A stretch of 64,000 nucleotides of DNA from contig NZ_CP067169.1 of assembly GCF_028553885.1 (NCBI RefSeq), positions 434,001 to 498,000 of the forward strand, in the 5' to 3' direction. Origin of the DNA: Paracoccus aestuarii (lineage in GTDB: Bacteria; Pseudomonadota; Alphaproteobacteria; Rhodobacterales; Rhodobacteraceae). The translations under genes and the position numbers were made by a program. The stretch's first letter is position 1. Every line of letters begins with the position of its first letter. The notes beneath the pieces are model-generated. The model was not told the origin of the DNA, made no database searches, and saw nothing but the letters and a program-made list of their open reading frames with translations. Shown here in pieces: positions 17,298 through 26,245 of this stretch.

Positions 17298-17921
17298 ATG
17301 AAAGACGCCTATTCCCTGATCCTGACCGCCATCGAGGGCGGCACATACCGCCCCGGCGACCGGCTGGTCGAATCCGAGCTGGCCGAGCGGTTCGGCGTCA
17401 GCCGCACCCCCGTGCGCGAGGCGCTGCAGCGGCTGGAGACCCAGGCCATGCTGGTGCGCGACGGGCGCAGCCTGATCGTGGCCTCGCTGGACCACAACCA
17501 GCTGGCCGAGCTGTATACCGTGCGGGCCGAGCTGGAGGCGCTGGCCGCGCGCCTGGCCGCCCGCCACGCCACGCCCGAGGAGGTGCGCGTTCTGGCCCAG
17601 ATGGTCGAGGAGGACCGCCGCGCCAAGGGCGACCCCGAGGCGCTGGCCCGCGCCAACAAGCGGTTCCACCGCCAGATCCACCTGGCCTCCCACAACCGCT
17701 ATCTGGTCCAGCAGCTGGACCTGGTGCACCGGACCATGGCGCTGATGGCGCGGACCTCGCTGGCGGCCGAAGGGCGGGGCGAGACCGCGCTGGCCGAACA
17801 TGCCCGCATCGTGGATGCGATCGCGGCGGGGGACGGGGCGGCGGCGGACCGCGCGCTGCGCCAGCATATCTCGATGGCCTGGGAGACGCGGCTGAAGCTG
17901 GAGGCGCAGGCGGGTGGCTGA
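17298..17921 (+). CDS. GntR-family (FadR/FCD subclass) transcriptional regulator
   Basis: 207 residues. N-terminal winged helix with the GntR signature YRPGDRLVESELAERFGVSRTPVREAL (~17-45), then an all-helical FCD ligand domain containing NKRFHRQIHLASHN and the HARIVDAI metal-binding histidine segment. The ligand is probably a small carboxylate bound through a metal ion; the target is unknown. The stop overlaps the start of the AlkA-like glycosylase gene by 8 bp, so the regulator leads a three-gene run with a DNA repair enzyme and an esterase. Confidence 0.9.
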   Translation: MKDAYSLILTAIEGGTYRPGDRLVESELAERFGVSRTPVREALQRLETQAMLVRDGRSLIVASLDHNQLAELYTVRAELEALAARLAARHATPEEVRVLAQMVEEDRRAKGDPEALARANKRFHRQIHLASHNRYLVQQLDLVHRTMALMARTSLAAEGRGETALAEHARIVDAIAAGDGAAADRALRQHISMAWETRLKLEAQAGG

Positions 17922-18546
17922 ACCGCGGCTGATCCTGACCCAGGACGACATCGACGAGGGCTGCGCCCATCTGGCGGCGGTCTGCCCGGTCTGGGCGCGG
18001 GTGCTGCCGGAGCTGGGGCCGCTGCCCTTGCGCCGCCAGCCGGACGGGTTCGGGGCGATGGCGCAGGCGATCGTGGGTCAGCAGGTCTCGGTCGCGGCGG
18101 CGGCGGCGATCTGGGGGCGGCTGCAGGCCGCCGGGCTGGACCGGCAGGCGACGCTGCGCGATGCCGAGGACGAGACCTTGCGCGCGGCAGGGCTGTCGCG
18201 GGCCAAGGCGCGCTATCTGCGTGGGATCGCGGCGGCGGGGCTGGATTGGGAAGGCCTGCGCGATCTGCCCGACGACCGGGCCATCGCGGATCTGGTCGCG
18301 CTGCCCGGAATCGGCGTCTGGACGGCCGAGATCTATCTGAAATTCGCCTTGGGCCGCGCGGATGTCTTTGCGGCGGGCGATATGGCCCTGCAGGAGGCCG
18401 CGCGCGGCCTGTACGGGCTGGCCGACCGGCCGCGCGCCGCGGCGCTGCGGATGATGGCCGAGCCGTGGCGGCCATGGCGCGCGGTTGCGGCGCGGGGGCT
18501 GTGGGCCTATTACCGATGGGCCAAAGGACGCGAGGGAACGCTATGA
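17914..18546 (+). CDS. DNA-3-methyladenine glycosylase II-like protein (AlkA family)
   Basis: 210 residues, HhH-GPD superfamily. The helix-hairpin-helix reads LVALPGIGVWTAEIYLKFAL (~127-147), followed by the catalytic aspartate in AAGDMALQEAARGLYG. QAIVGQQVSVAAAAAI near residue 50 is typical of AlkA-type enzymes. It removes alkylated purines from DNA. It is shorter than E. coli AlkA (282) because it lacks the N-terminal beta domain, as in many alphaproteobacteria. It starts at a GTG (17914) overlapping the GntR gene and its stop overlaps the next ATG (ATGA). Confidence 0.9.
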   Translation: MAEPRLILTQDDIDEGCAHLAAVCPVWARVLPELGPLPLRRQPDGFGAMAQAIVGQQVSVAAAAAIWGRLQAAGLDRQATLRDAEDETLRAAGLSRAKARYLRGIAAAGLDWEGLRDLPDDRAIADLVALPGIGVWTAEIYLKFALGRADVFAAGDMALQEAARGLYGLADRPRAAALRMMAEPWRPWRAVAARGLWAYYRWAKGREGTL

Positions 18547-19199
18547 CCGAACCGCTGCAATCCGCCCGCCGGGGCCCCGAAAAGGCCGGATCGGTCGTCG
18601 TCTTCCTGCATGGCTATGGGGCGGACGGCACCGACCTTTTGGGCCTGGCCGAACCGCTGGCCCCGCATCTGCCGGACACGGCCTTCTATGCCCCCGACGC
18701 GCCCGAGCCGTGTCGCAACAATCCGATGGGGTTTCAGTGGTTTCCCATCCCCTGGCTGGACGGATCGTCCGAGACGGATGCCCGCATCAGCATGGACCAG
18801 TCGGTGGACCGGCTGAACGATTTCCTGGACGAGGTGCTGGCCGCCGAAGGGCTGGGCGCGGAGCGCATGGTGCTGGTGGGCTTTTCCCAAGGCACGATGA
18901 TGGCGCTGCATGTCGCCCCCCGCCGGGGCGAGGCCGTGGCCGGGATCGTCGGATTTTCGGGGCGGCTGCTGTCGCCCGAGGCCGTGGCGGCCGAAGCGCG
19001 GGTCAAGCCGCCGGTGCTGCTGATCCATGGCGATCAGGACGAGGTCGTGCCCTTCGACGACATGAACGTGGCGGGCCAGGCCCTGCAGGGGGCGGGCTTC
19101 ACCGTCTATGGCCATGTCATGCAAGGCACCGGGCATGGCATATCGCCCGACGGGCTGTCGGTGGCGCTGGCCTTCCTGCGCGAGCATCTGCCGGGGTGA
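18543..19199 (+). CDS. Alpha/beta-hydrolase, phospholipase/carboxylesterase family
   Basis: 218 residues. LHGYGADGTDLLGLAEPL forms the oxyanion loop, the catalytic serine is in LVGFSQGTMMAL (~118), the aspartate is in HGDQDEVVPF (~167), and the histidine is in GTGHGISPDG near the C-terminus. These enzymes act on short acyl esters (thioesterase or lysophospholipase-like). The start ATG at 18543 overlaps the glycosylase stop by four bases, so the two are translationally coupled. The cellular substrate is unknown. Confidence 0.92.
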   Translation: MTEPLQSARRGPEKAGSVVVFLHGYGADGTDLLGLAEPLAPHLPDTAFYAPDAPEPCRNNPMGFQWFPIPWLDGSSETDARISMDQSVDRLNDFLDEVLAAEGLGAERMVLVGFSQGTMMALHVAPRRGEAVAGIVGFSGRLLSPEAVAAEARVKPPVLLIHGDQDEVVPFDDMNVAGQALQGAGFTVYGHVMQGTGHGISPDGLSVALAFLREHLPG

Positions 19200-19262
19200 T
19201 CTGTCACGCTGCCGTCATGCCGGGCAGTTAGAAGGTCGCAGGACCCGAATAGATGCGGGGGC

Positions 19263-19290
19263 TTGCCAGATGGTCGCCGCCATATATAGT
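19263..19290 (+). promoter_or_regulatory. Putative sigma-70 promoter of the HNH nuclease gene
   Basis: TTGCCA (19263-19268), a 16-bp spacer and TATAGT (19285-19290) give a near-consensus promoter. Transcription would start near 19297, leaving a leader of about 53 bases. Confidence 0.5.
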
Positions 19291-19349
19291 CGGGACAACG
19301 GATCTGACGGGCGCCCCGGTCAACCCCACGGGGCAGACGGGAAGGCGCT

Positions 19350-19949
19350 ATGCTGGACGACCATCAACACCCCGACTTTCGAACGCATTTCGTGCGCGAA
19401 CCGGCGAACCTGCGCCACTATCCCGCGCTGGTGCTGAATGCCGATTATCGCCCGCTGAGCTATTATCCGCTGTCCTTGTGGCCGTGGCAGGAGGCGATCA
19501 AGGCGGTGTTCCTGGACCGGGTCAGCATCATCGCCGAATATGATCACGAGGTCCGAAGTCAGCGCCAGGCCTTCCGGATCCCGTCTGTCGTGGTGCTGAA
19601 GGATTTCGTCAGACCCCAGAAGCGCGTGGCCTTCACGCGCTTCAATCTTTTTCTGAGGGACGAATTCTGCTGCCAGTATTGCGGGGCCAAGGGGGATCTG
19701 ACCTTCGATCACGTCATCCCGCGGTCGCGCGGCGGCATCACCAGCTGGGAAAACGTCGTCGCGGCCTGTTCGCCCTGCAACCTGCGCAAGGCCAATCGCA
19801 GCCTGCGCCATTCGGGCCTGACGCTGCGCAAGCCGCCGCGCCAGCCCTCGGCCGAGGAGATGCATGCCATCGGCCGGCGCTTTCCGCCGAACCATCTGCA
19901 TGACAGCTGGATGGATTTCCTGTACTGGGATGCCGAACTGGACAGCTGA
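19350..19949 (+). CDS. HNH endonuclease family protein
   Basis: 199 residues. The zinc-ribbon HNH core is CQYCGAKGDLTFDHVIPRS (~107-125) followed by GGITSWENVVAACSPCNLRK: two CxxC pairs plus the catalytic DH and N/K residues. The N-terminal segment (ALVLNADYRPLSYYPLSLW) is shared with the widespread chromosomal HNH family found as single genes in alphaproteobacteria, not with restriction operons. Target and role are unknown. No methylase or partner gene is adjacent. Confidence 0.9.
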   Translation: MLDDHQHPDFRTHFVREPANLRHYPALVLNADYRPLSYYPLSLWPWQEAIKAVFLDRVSIIAEYDHEVRSQRQAFRIPSVVVLKDFVRPQKRVAFTRFNLFLRDEFCCQYCGAKGDLTFDHVIPRSRGGITSWENVVAACSPCNLRKANRSLRHSGLTLRKPPRQPSAEEMHAIGRRFPPNHLHDSWMDFLYWDAELDS

Positions 19950-20123
19950 TCAGGCGTCGTGATCGCGCCCGTCGCGCAGGTTCAGATGCACGAGCAGCGC
20001 GGCGCTGAGCGCGACCAGCACGAAGGCCACCGGAGGGATGCCCGCCGAGAGCCCGACCCAGATGGTCAGGGCGGCCGCCATCACGACCAGGGCGATCATC
20101 GCGAGGAAATGGGTCAGCGGCAT
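19950..20123 (-). CDS. Small two-helix membrane protein
   Basis: 57 residues, starting MPLTHFLAMIALVVMAAAL, with a second hydrophobic segment VAFVLVALSAALLVHL and a charged tail NLRDGRDHDA. The ATG at 20123 has a strong AAGGAG eight bases upstream on the minus strand, which supports a real short gene. It is convergent with the HNH gene (adjacent stops) and divergent from gdx. Function unknown; it could be an accessory membrane peptide. Confidence 0.7.
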   Translation of the reverse strand: MPLTHFLAMIALVVMAAALTIWVGLSAGIPPVAFVLVALSAALLVHLNLRDGRDHDA

Positions 20124-20285
20124 GGGACACTCCTTCTCCTGACCGTCAATATGGGCAAGGGGGCGGGTGTTGGAAAGCCCGCCCGTCCAATCTTCGGCGT
20201 TTTCGGCGCGGGGATGCCGGGGGGCGGGCGGTTTTGCCGCAGGGCGGCCTTGACCCATGGGGCGGGCGGTCCTATCTGGAGGCCC

Positions 20286-20341
20286 GAGGACGACCTCAGT
20301 GACCGCGATCATGCGCGGGACGATCAGCCGGGACGACCCGG
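20286..20341 (+). promoter_or_regulatory. Guanidine-II (mini-ykkC) riboswitch
   Basis: Two small hairpins each carry the invariant ACGA loop. P1 is GAGG-ACGA-CCTC (20286-20297) and P2 is CCGGG-ACGA-CCCGG (20328-20341), joined by a 30-base linker. This is the defining architecture of the guanidine-II class, in which two hairpins dimerise through their ACGR loops when guanidinium binds. P2 ends 22 bases before the ATG of the guanidinium exporter gene, and the ribosome site (AGAGG) follows directly, so ligand binding would free translation of gdx. Confidence 0.88.
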
Positions 20342-20363
20342 ATCCTGTCGAGAGGTGTCGTCA

Positions 20364-20678
20364 ATGCCCTGGGTCCTTGTCTTTCTTGCCGGTCTGCTGG
20401 AGATTCTCTGGGCGACCTCGATGAAATATTCGCAGGGCTTCACCAAGCCCGCGCCGACGCTGGTGACCATCGTCGCGATGATCCTGTCCTTCTGGCTGCT
20501 GGCCACGGCGATGCGGACGCTGCCCCTGGGCACGGCCTATATGGTCTGGACGGGCATCGGCGCGGTGGGCAGCTTCATCGTCGGCGTGGTCTTTCTGGCC
20601 GAGCCCGCGACGGCCATGCGGCTGGCGGCGGCGGCTATGATCGTGGCGGGCATCGTGACGATGAAACTGGCGTCCTGA
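20364..20678 (+). CDS. gdx: Guanidinium exporter, small multidrug resistance family (Gdx/SugE)
   Basis: 104 residues, four membrane helices, dual-topology SMR protein of the inner membrane. The central glutamate is E13 (MPWVLVFLAGLLEILWA). The WATSMKYSQGFTKPAPT segment and LPLGTAYMVWTGIGAVG are typical of the Gdx (former SugE) branch, which exchanges guanidinium for protons, rather than the polyaromatic-drug EmrE branch. A guanidine-II riboswitch in the leader supports this. The ATG at 20364 is preceded by AGAGGTG. A family-A repeat starts at the base after its stop. Confidence 0.93.
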   Translation: MPWVLVFLAGLLEILWATSMKYSQGFTKPAPTLVTIVAMILSFWLLATAMRTLPLGTAYMVWTGIGAVGSFIVGVVFLAEPATAMRLAAAAMIVAGIVTMKLAS

Positions 20679-20730
20679 TTGCGTCCCGCGACGGCCGGGG
20701 GCGCTGGCGCCCCCCGGACCCCCCGCCGCG
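20679..20730 (+). repeat. Intergenic repeat family A, copy 2 (after gdx)
   Basis: TTGCGTCCCGCGACG at 20679-20693 begins directly after the gdx stop. A long G/C hairpin follows (about 20695-20704 with 20707-20717), then GGACCCCCC. It lies between gdx and ilvD, about 120 bp ahead of the ilvD start. Confidence 0.85.
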
Positions 20731-20846
20731 CCGCGCCGGACGGCCCCGGTCGAATAGACAGAAAACCTCTTGAATGGCGTGCCGGGGGTAATTTCATTCC
20801 GCCGCGCGGGATGCTAAACGCAATCCCAGCCAAAGGAGATCAGCCC

Positions 20847-22697
20847 ATGCCCGCCTATCGTTCCCGCACAACCACCCATGGCCGCAACATGGCCGGCGCC
20901 CGTGGCCTGTGGCGCGCGACGGGCGTGAAGGACAGCGATTTCGGCAAGCCGATCATCGCCATCGTCAACAGCTTCACCCAGTTCGTGCCGGGCCATGTCC
21001 ATCTGAAGGATCTGGGCCAGCTGGTCGCCCGCGAGGTCGAGGCGGCCGGCGGCATCGCCAAGGAGTTCAACACCATCGCCGTCGATGACGGCATCGCCAT
21101 GGGCCATGACGGGATGCTCTATTCCCTGCCCTCGCGCGAGGTGATCGCCGATTCGGTCGAATACATGGTCAACGCCCATTGCGCCGATGCGATGGTCTGC
21201 ATCAGCAATTGCGACAAGATCACGCCGGGGATGCTGATGGCCTCGCTGCGGTTGAACATCCCCACCGTCTTCGTGTCCGGCGGGCCGATGGAGGCCGGCA
21301 AGCTGGTCATGGAAGATGGCAGGCTGAAGGCGCTGGACCTAGTCGATGCCATGGTCGCGGCGGCCGACGATTCCTATTCCGATGCCCAGGTCGAGGCGAT
21401 CGAGCGGTCGGCCTGTCCGACCTGCGGGTCCTGTTCGGGCATGTTCACGGCCAATTCGATGAACTGCCTGACCGAGGCCCTGGGCCTGTCGCTGCCCGGC
21501 AACGGATCGACCCTGGCCACCCATGCCGACCGCAAGCGCCTCTTCGTCGAGGCGGGCCACCTGATCGTGGATCTGGCCAAGCGCTATTACGAGGGCGACG
21601 ATGCCAGCGTCCTGCCGCGCAACGTCGCCAGCTTTGCGGCCTTCGAGAATGCGATGACGCTGGACATCGCGATGGGCGGGTCCACGAACACGGTCCTGCA
21701 CCTGCTGGCGGCCGCGCATGAGGCGGGGATCGACTTCACCATGTCCGACATCGACCGGCTGTCGCGCAAGGTGCCGGTCCTGTGCAAGGTCGCGCCCGCC
21801 AAGGACGACGTTCATATGGAGGACGTGCACCGCGCCGGGGGCATCATGGCGATCCTGGGCCAGCTGGACCGGGCGGGCCTGCTGGACACCTCCGTGGGCA
21901 GCGTCCATTCCGGCACGCTGGCGCAGGCGCTGGATCGGTGGGACGTGTCGCGGACCGAGGCTGCATCGGTCCATGACTTCTTCCGCGCCGCACCGGGCGG
22001 CGTGCCGACCCAGGTGGCCTTCTCGCAGTCGAACCGCTTCGACGATCTGGACCTGGACCGCGAGAAGGGCGTGATCCGCGCGCCGGAACATGCCTTCAGC
22101 AAGGATGGCGGGCTGGCGGTCCTTTACGGCAACCTGGCCGAGGATGGCTGCATCGTGAAGACGGCGGGCGTCGACGAATCGATCCTGACCTTCGAGGGGC
22201 CGGCCCATATCTTCGAGAGCCAGGATGATAGCGTCAGCGCCATCCTGACCGGCAAGGTCAAGCCGGGCGAGGTCGTGCTGATCCGCTATGAGGGGCCGCG
22301 CGGCGGGCCGGGCATGCAGGAGATGCTGTACCCGACCAGCTATCTGAAATCGAAGGGGCTGGGCAAGGAATGCGCGCTGGTGACCGACGGGCGCTTTTCG
22401 GGCGGGTCCTCGGGGCTGTCGATCGGCCATGTCTCGCCCGAGGCGGCCGAGGGCGGCACGATCGGCCTGGTCGAACAGGGCGACACGATCCGAATCGACA
22501 TTCCGAACCGCCGGATCGAGCTGGTCGTGGATGACGCGACCCTGGCCGCGCGGCGCGAGAAGCGCGAGGCCGAGGGCTGGAAGCCCGCCAAGCCGCGCCA
22601 GCGCAAGATCTCGACCGCGCTGCGCGCCTATGCGGCGATGACGACCAGCGCGGCGCGGGGTGCGGTGCGGGTCATTCCCGACGGCATGGGGCAATGA
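20847..22697 (+). CDS. ilvD: Dihydroxy-acid dehydratase
   Basis: 616 residues, the same length as E. coli IlvD. It dehydrates 2,3-dihydroxy-isovalerate and -methylvalerate, the third step of valine/isoleucine synthesis. Fe-S cysteines are visible in [12 protein letters not shown] (~118) and [19 protein letters not shown] (~195), with late motifs [15 protein letters not shown] and SPEAAEGG. The ATG at 20847 is preceded by AAAGGAG. ilvC lies 1.4 kb downstream on the same strand, separated by Lrp-type regulators. Confidence 0.97.
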   Translation: MPAYRSRTTTHGRNMAGARGLWRATGVKDSDFGKPIIAIVNSFTQFVPGHVHLKDLGQLVAREVEAAGGIAKEFNTIAVDDGIAMGHDGMLYSLPSREVIADSVEYMVNAHCADAMVCISNCDKITPGMLMASLRLNIPTVFVSGGPMEAGKLVMEDGRLKALDLVDAMVAAADDSYSDAQVEAIERSACPTCGSCSGMFTANSMNCLTEALGLSLPGNGSTLATHADRKRLFVEAGHLIVDLAKRYYEGDDASVLPRNVASFAAFENAMTLDIAMGGSTNTVLHLLAAAHEAGIDFTMSDIDRLSRKVPVLCKVAPAKDDVHMEDVHRAGGIMAILGQLDRAGLLDTSVGSVHSGTLAQALDRWDVSRTEAASVHDFFRAAPGGVPTQVAFSQSNRFDDLDLDREKGVIRAPEHAFSKDGGLAVLYGNLAEDGCIVKTAGVDESILTFEGPAHIFESQDDSVSAILTGKVKPGEVVLIRYEGPRGGPGMQEMLYPTSYLKSKGLGKECALVTDGRFSGGSSGLSIGHVSPEAAEGGTIGLVEQGDTIRIDIPNRRIELVVDDATLAARREKREAEGWKPAKPRQRKISTALRAYAAMTTSAARGAVRVIPDGMGQ

Positions 22698-22761
22698 GGC
22701 CGCCGTTCACCGCCTGTTAAGACCCCTCTGCTAGGCCATGGATGTTTCACGAGAGGCATCC

Positions 22762-23090
22762 ATGGCATTTGCATCCATCAACTTCATTCACCCCCAAAGC
22801 GGACGGTTGCGCACAGCCCCGTCGGATTTCCCTGGACCACGCTGTTTTTCGCTTTGTTTCCCGCACTGCTGCGCGGTCATTGGGTGGCAGCCATCGTCAT
22901 CGGACTGGCCGGGGCCCTGACCTGGGGCCTCTCGGGCCTCGTCTTCGCCTTCATCTACAATCGCTGGCACCTGAACCGCCTGATCGGTGAGGGATTCAAG
23001 GTCGCCAACGCCAGTCATGACGTGACCTATCTGGGCCAGCGCCTGCGTGTGGCCCTGCCTGCGGCCGAGGCGTCGGCCCTGCCTGCATGA
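22762..23090 (+). pseudogene. HrgC-like membrane protein gene with a frameshift
   Basis: The frame from the ATG at 22762 (AGAGG ribosome site just upstream) reads MAFASINFIHPQSGRLRTAP and then goes out of register. One base later, from 22821, the next frame reads VGFPWTTLFFALFPALLRGH, then GLSGLVFAFIYNRWHLNRL and a stop at 23090. Joined, these form the N-terminus, the conserved VGFxWTTLFF motif and the two membrane helices of the HrgC family. One base is missing near the C4 run at 22817-22820. An ATG at 22854 could still give a 78-residue truncated product lacking the conserved N-terminal motif. Either a decayed gene or a one-base sequence error. Confidence 0.75.
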
Positions 23091-23096
23091 CCGGCA

Positions 23097-23555
23097 CTAT
23101 CCAAGCGGGCCGGGGCGGCGTTCCTCGGACAGCATCACATTCGCCTCGACCTGGCCCACGCCGGGCAGGGTCATGATGCGGCGGCGCAGGATGCGTTCGA
23201 AATCGCTGATGTCGCGGGCGGTGATCCGCAGGCGATAGTCGAACTGGCCCAGCACATGCTGGACCAGCTGGACCTCGGGGATGGCGGTCACGGCGCGTTC
23301 GAAATCCTCGAGGCCGGTGCGGCCCTTGGCGGCCAGCTTGATGCCCAGAAAGACCGTCACACCGAAGCCGAGCGCCGCCGGGTCCAGCACCACGCGGCGC
23401 CCGGCAATCACGCCCGCATCCGTCAGCCGCCGGATGCGGCGCCAGGCGGCGGGTTGACCGATGCCAACGGCGCGGCCCAGGTCCGCCGCGCTGCGCGTCG
23501 CGTCGCCCGCCAGCAGGCGCAGGATCGCCAGGTCGGTCGCATCCAGATCGGTCAC
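23097..23555 (-). CDS. Lrp/AsnC family regulator (second of a tandem pair)
   Basis: 152 residues. The helix-turn-helix lies at LDATDLAILRLLAGDATRSA and GIGQPAAWRRIRRLTDAGVI. The RAM domain follows with the FLGIKLAAKGRTGLEDFERA and VLGQFDYRLRITARD segments. It starts at a GTG (23555) that overlaps the stop of the upstream regulator by four bases (GTGA), so the two are co-translated and could form hetero-oligomers. The pair is divergent from ilvC and probably regulates branched-chain amino acid genes. Confidence 0.92.
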   Translation of the reverse strand: MTDLDATDLAILRLLAGDATRSAADLGRAVGIGQPAAWRRIRRLTDAGVIAGRRVVLDPAALGFGVTVFLGIKLAAKGRTGLEDFERAVTAIPEVQLVQHVLGQFDYRLRITARDISDFERILRRRIMTLPGVGQVEANVMLSEERRPGPLG

Positions 23556-24016
23556 AGCGCCAATTCCCCGCTGTCCTTGATCGTCGCGACCAGCATCAGC
23601 GCGTCCAGTTCCGCGATATGGGGCAGGGTCAGGATGCGGTCGCGATAGACCTGCTGCCAATGCGCCATGTCCCGCGCGATGACAGATGCGCGCCAATCGA
23701 CGCTGCCCAGAAAGGACTGGATCTCGATAACCTCGGGCACTTGGCGCAGGGCGGCCAGGAATTCGTCGAAGGCGCGGGGATTGGTTTTGTCCAGCGTGAC
23801 GCGCAAGCTGACCTCGACCGCCCAGCCCATCGCGCGCCAGTCGATCCGCGCCTGCACGCCACGCAGCACCCCCGCCTCACGCATCCGCTCCAACCGCCGC
23901 CATAGCGCGGCGGTGGTCACGCCCGCGCGCTCGGCCAGGGCGGCATTCGATGCCTCGGGTTCGGCCAGCAGCTGGCGCAGGATGCGGCGATCGGTGCTAT
24001 CGGGCATGAATGTCAT
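23552..24016 (-). CDS. Lrp/AsnC family regulator (first of a tandem pair)
   Basis: 154 residues from the ATG at 24016 (MTFMPDSTDRRILRQLLAEP). ATGs at 24028 and 24007 are alternatives; the middle one has GGAAA at a suitable distance. The helix-turn-helix is AALAERAGVTTAALWRRLERM, followed by a RAM domain with VSLRVTLDKTNP and FLGSVDWRASVIARD. It is about 30% alike its downstream neighbour by eye, so the pair may be an old duplication. It is divergent from ilvC across a ~120-bp gap that is AT-rich at its left end. Confidence 0.9.
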   Translation of the reverse strand: MTFMPDSTDRRILRQLLAEPEASNAALAERAGVTTAALWRRLERMREAGVLRGVQARIDWRAMGWAVEVSLRVTLDKTNPRAFDEFLAALRQVPEVIEIQSFLGSVDWRASVIARDMAHWQQVYRDRILTLPHIAELDALMLVATIKDSGELAL

Positions 24017-24124
24017 ACAGATTTCCATATCACGGCATGATCTTTTCGCAAGGTGGCCGGAAATGATGTCGATTGGCCGGGTATCCGCGCCCGCCGCGCG
24101 TTAGAACCGTCCCCAGAGACATGA

Positions 24125-25159
<1,035 letters not shown>

Positions 25160-25168
25160 GACGGCAGA

Positions 25169-25220
25169 CCGGGGGCTTCGCGCCCCCGGACCCCCGCGGG
25201 GTATTTCGGCAACGAAGAAG
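25169..25220 (+). repeat. Intergenic repeat family B, copy 1 (after ilvC)
   Basis: An 8-bp G/C hairpin (25169-25176 with 25182-25189), then GGACCCCC, then the B core GGGTATTTCGGCAACGAAG (25199-25217). It lies 10 bp after the ilvC stop and faces an inverted second copy. Confidence 0.85.
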
Positions 25221-25226
25221 CGCATT

Positions 25227-25281
25227 CTCTGTTGCTGAAATACCCTGGGGGGAGTCCGAAGGACGGGGGGCAACGCCCCCC
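25227..25281 (-). repeat. Intergenic repeat family B, copy 2 (after the GST gene, inverted)
   Basis: Read on the minus strand from the GST stop at 25286: a G/C hairpin (25265-25271 with 25275-25281), then GTCCTTCGGACTCCCCC, then the B core GGGTATTTCAGCAACAGAG (25227-25245). Copies 1 and 2 face each other, so each convergent gene carries its own 3' element. Confidence 0.83.
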
Positions 25282-25287
25282 TTTCTT
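25265..25287 (+). terminator. Probable intrinsic terminator between ilvC and the GST gene
   Basis: A GGGGGGC-AAC-GCCCCCC hairpin (25265-25281) is followed on the plus strand by TTTCTT, so it would end ilvC transcripts. The same hairpin belongs to repeat copy 2 on the other strand. Confidence 0.6.
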
Positions 25288-26149
25288 ATGCCTGCAGCTT
25301 GTCCTGAGTGCGGTTCATGAAATCCGATGCGTCGTGACGCTCGTGAAGCTGTCCCGCCGGGTCGCCCGAGACGTTGTTGACCATGATGCCGCGCTGGACA
25401 GCGGGGCGTGCCGCAATTTCGGCCTGCCAGCGATGCAGGTTGCGATAGCTTTCCGCATCAAGGAAGGTCGCCGCATCGCCATAGGCGCCGCCGGTGATCA
25501 AGCGCCCGTACCATGGCCAGATCGCCATGTCGGCGATGGTGTAATCGTCGCCCGCGATGAACTGCGTCTCGGCCAGGCGCTTGTCCAGCAGGTCCAGCTG
25601 GCGCTTGACCTCCATGGTGAAGCGGTCGATCGCATATTCGATCTTGGTCGGCGCATAGGCATAGAAATGCCCGAACCCGCCCCCCAGATAGGGGCCCGCG
25701 CCCATCTGCCAGAACAGCCAGTTCAGCGTTTCTGTCCGCCCGGCAGCGTCCTTCGGCAGGAAGGCACCGTATTTCTCGGCCAGGTAGAGCAGGATCGACC
25801 CTGATTCGAAGGCCCGCTGTGGCGGGGTCGTCGAATGATCCATCAGTGCGGGGATCTTGCTGTTGGGGTTGGCCGCGACGAAGCCCGATCCGAACTGGTC
25901 GCCATCGCCGATCTTGATCAGCCAGGCGTCGTATTCGGCGTCATGGCCCGCCTCCAGCAGCTCCTCCAGCAGGATGGTGACCTTCTGCCCGTTGGGCGTC
26001 GCCAGCGAGTAGAGCTGCAGCGGATGCTTGCCCACGGGCAGGTCGCGGTCGAACTGGGCGCCGGCGGTGGGCTTGTTGATGCTGGCGAACTGGCCGCCAT
26101 TCTCCTTGCCGGGGGCCCAGACCTTGGGTGGGGTGTATGCGTTGGTCAT
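25286..26149 (-). CDS. yghU: YghU-type glutathione S-transferase/disulfide-bond oxidoreductase
   Basis: 287 residues, Nu-class GST. An N-terminal extension of about 40 residues precedes the thioredoxin-like domain (LYSLATPNGQKVTILLEELL, with ANPNSKIPAL and FESGSILLYLAEKYG). The helical C-terminal domain holds QMGAGPYLGGGFGHFY and AGDDYTIADMAIWPWYGRL. Enzymes of this class bind two glutathiones and reduce disulfides or organic peroxides rather than conjugating. The ATG at 26149 follows AGGAG. It is a lone gene convergent with ilvC. Confidence 0.92.
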   Translation of the reverse strand: MTNAYTPPKVWAPGKENGGQFASINKPTAGAQFDRDLPVGKHPLQLYSLATPNGQKVTILLEELLEAGHDAEYDAWLIKIGDGDQFGSGFVAANPNSKIPALMDHSTTPPQRAFESGSILLYLAEKYGAFLPKDAAGRTETLNWLFWQMGAGPYLGGGFGHFYAYAPTKIEYAIDRFTMEVKRQLDLLDKRLAETQFIAGDDYTIADMAIWPWYGRLITGGAYGDAATFLDAESYRNLHRWQAEIAARPAVQRGIMVNNVSGDPAGQLHERHDASDFMNRTQDKLQA

Positions 26150-26211
26150 CACGTCTCCTGTCGATGCTTGGGGCAAAGATGTGGGTGCGGGCGGGGGACA
26201 TCAACCGGCCC

Positions 26212-26239
26212 TTGCCATGTTCCTGATGTGTTCTATAGT
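26212..26239 (+). promoter_or_regulatory. LexA box inside a promoter that predicts a leaderless mRNA
   Basis: TTGCCA (26212-26217), 16-bp spacer, TATAGT (26234-26239). Between them lies GTTC-CTGATGT-GTTC (26219-26233), an exact copy of the alphaproteobacterial LexA site GTTC-N7-GTTC. Position +1 would fall on 26246, the A of the ATG, and there is no Shine-Dalgarno sequence. Confidence 0.7.
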
Positions 26240-26245
26240 CGCCCC

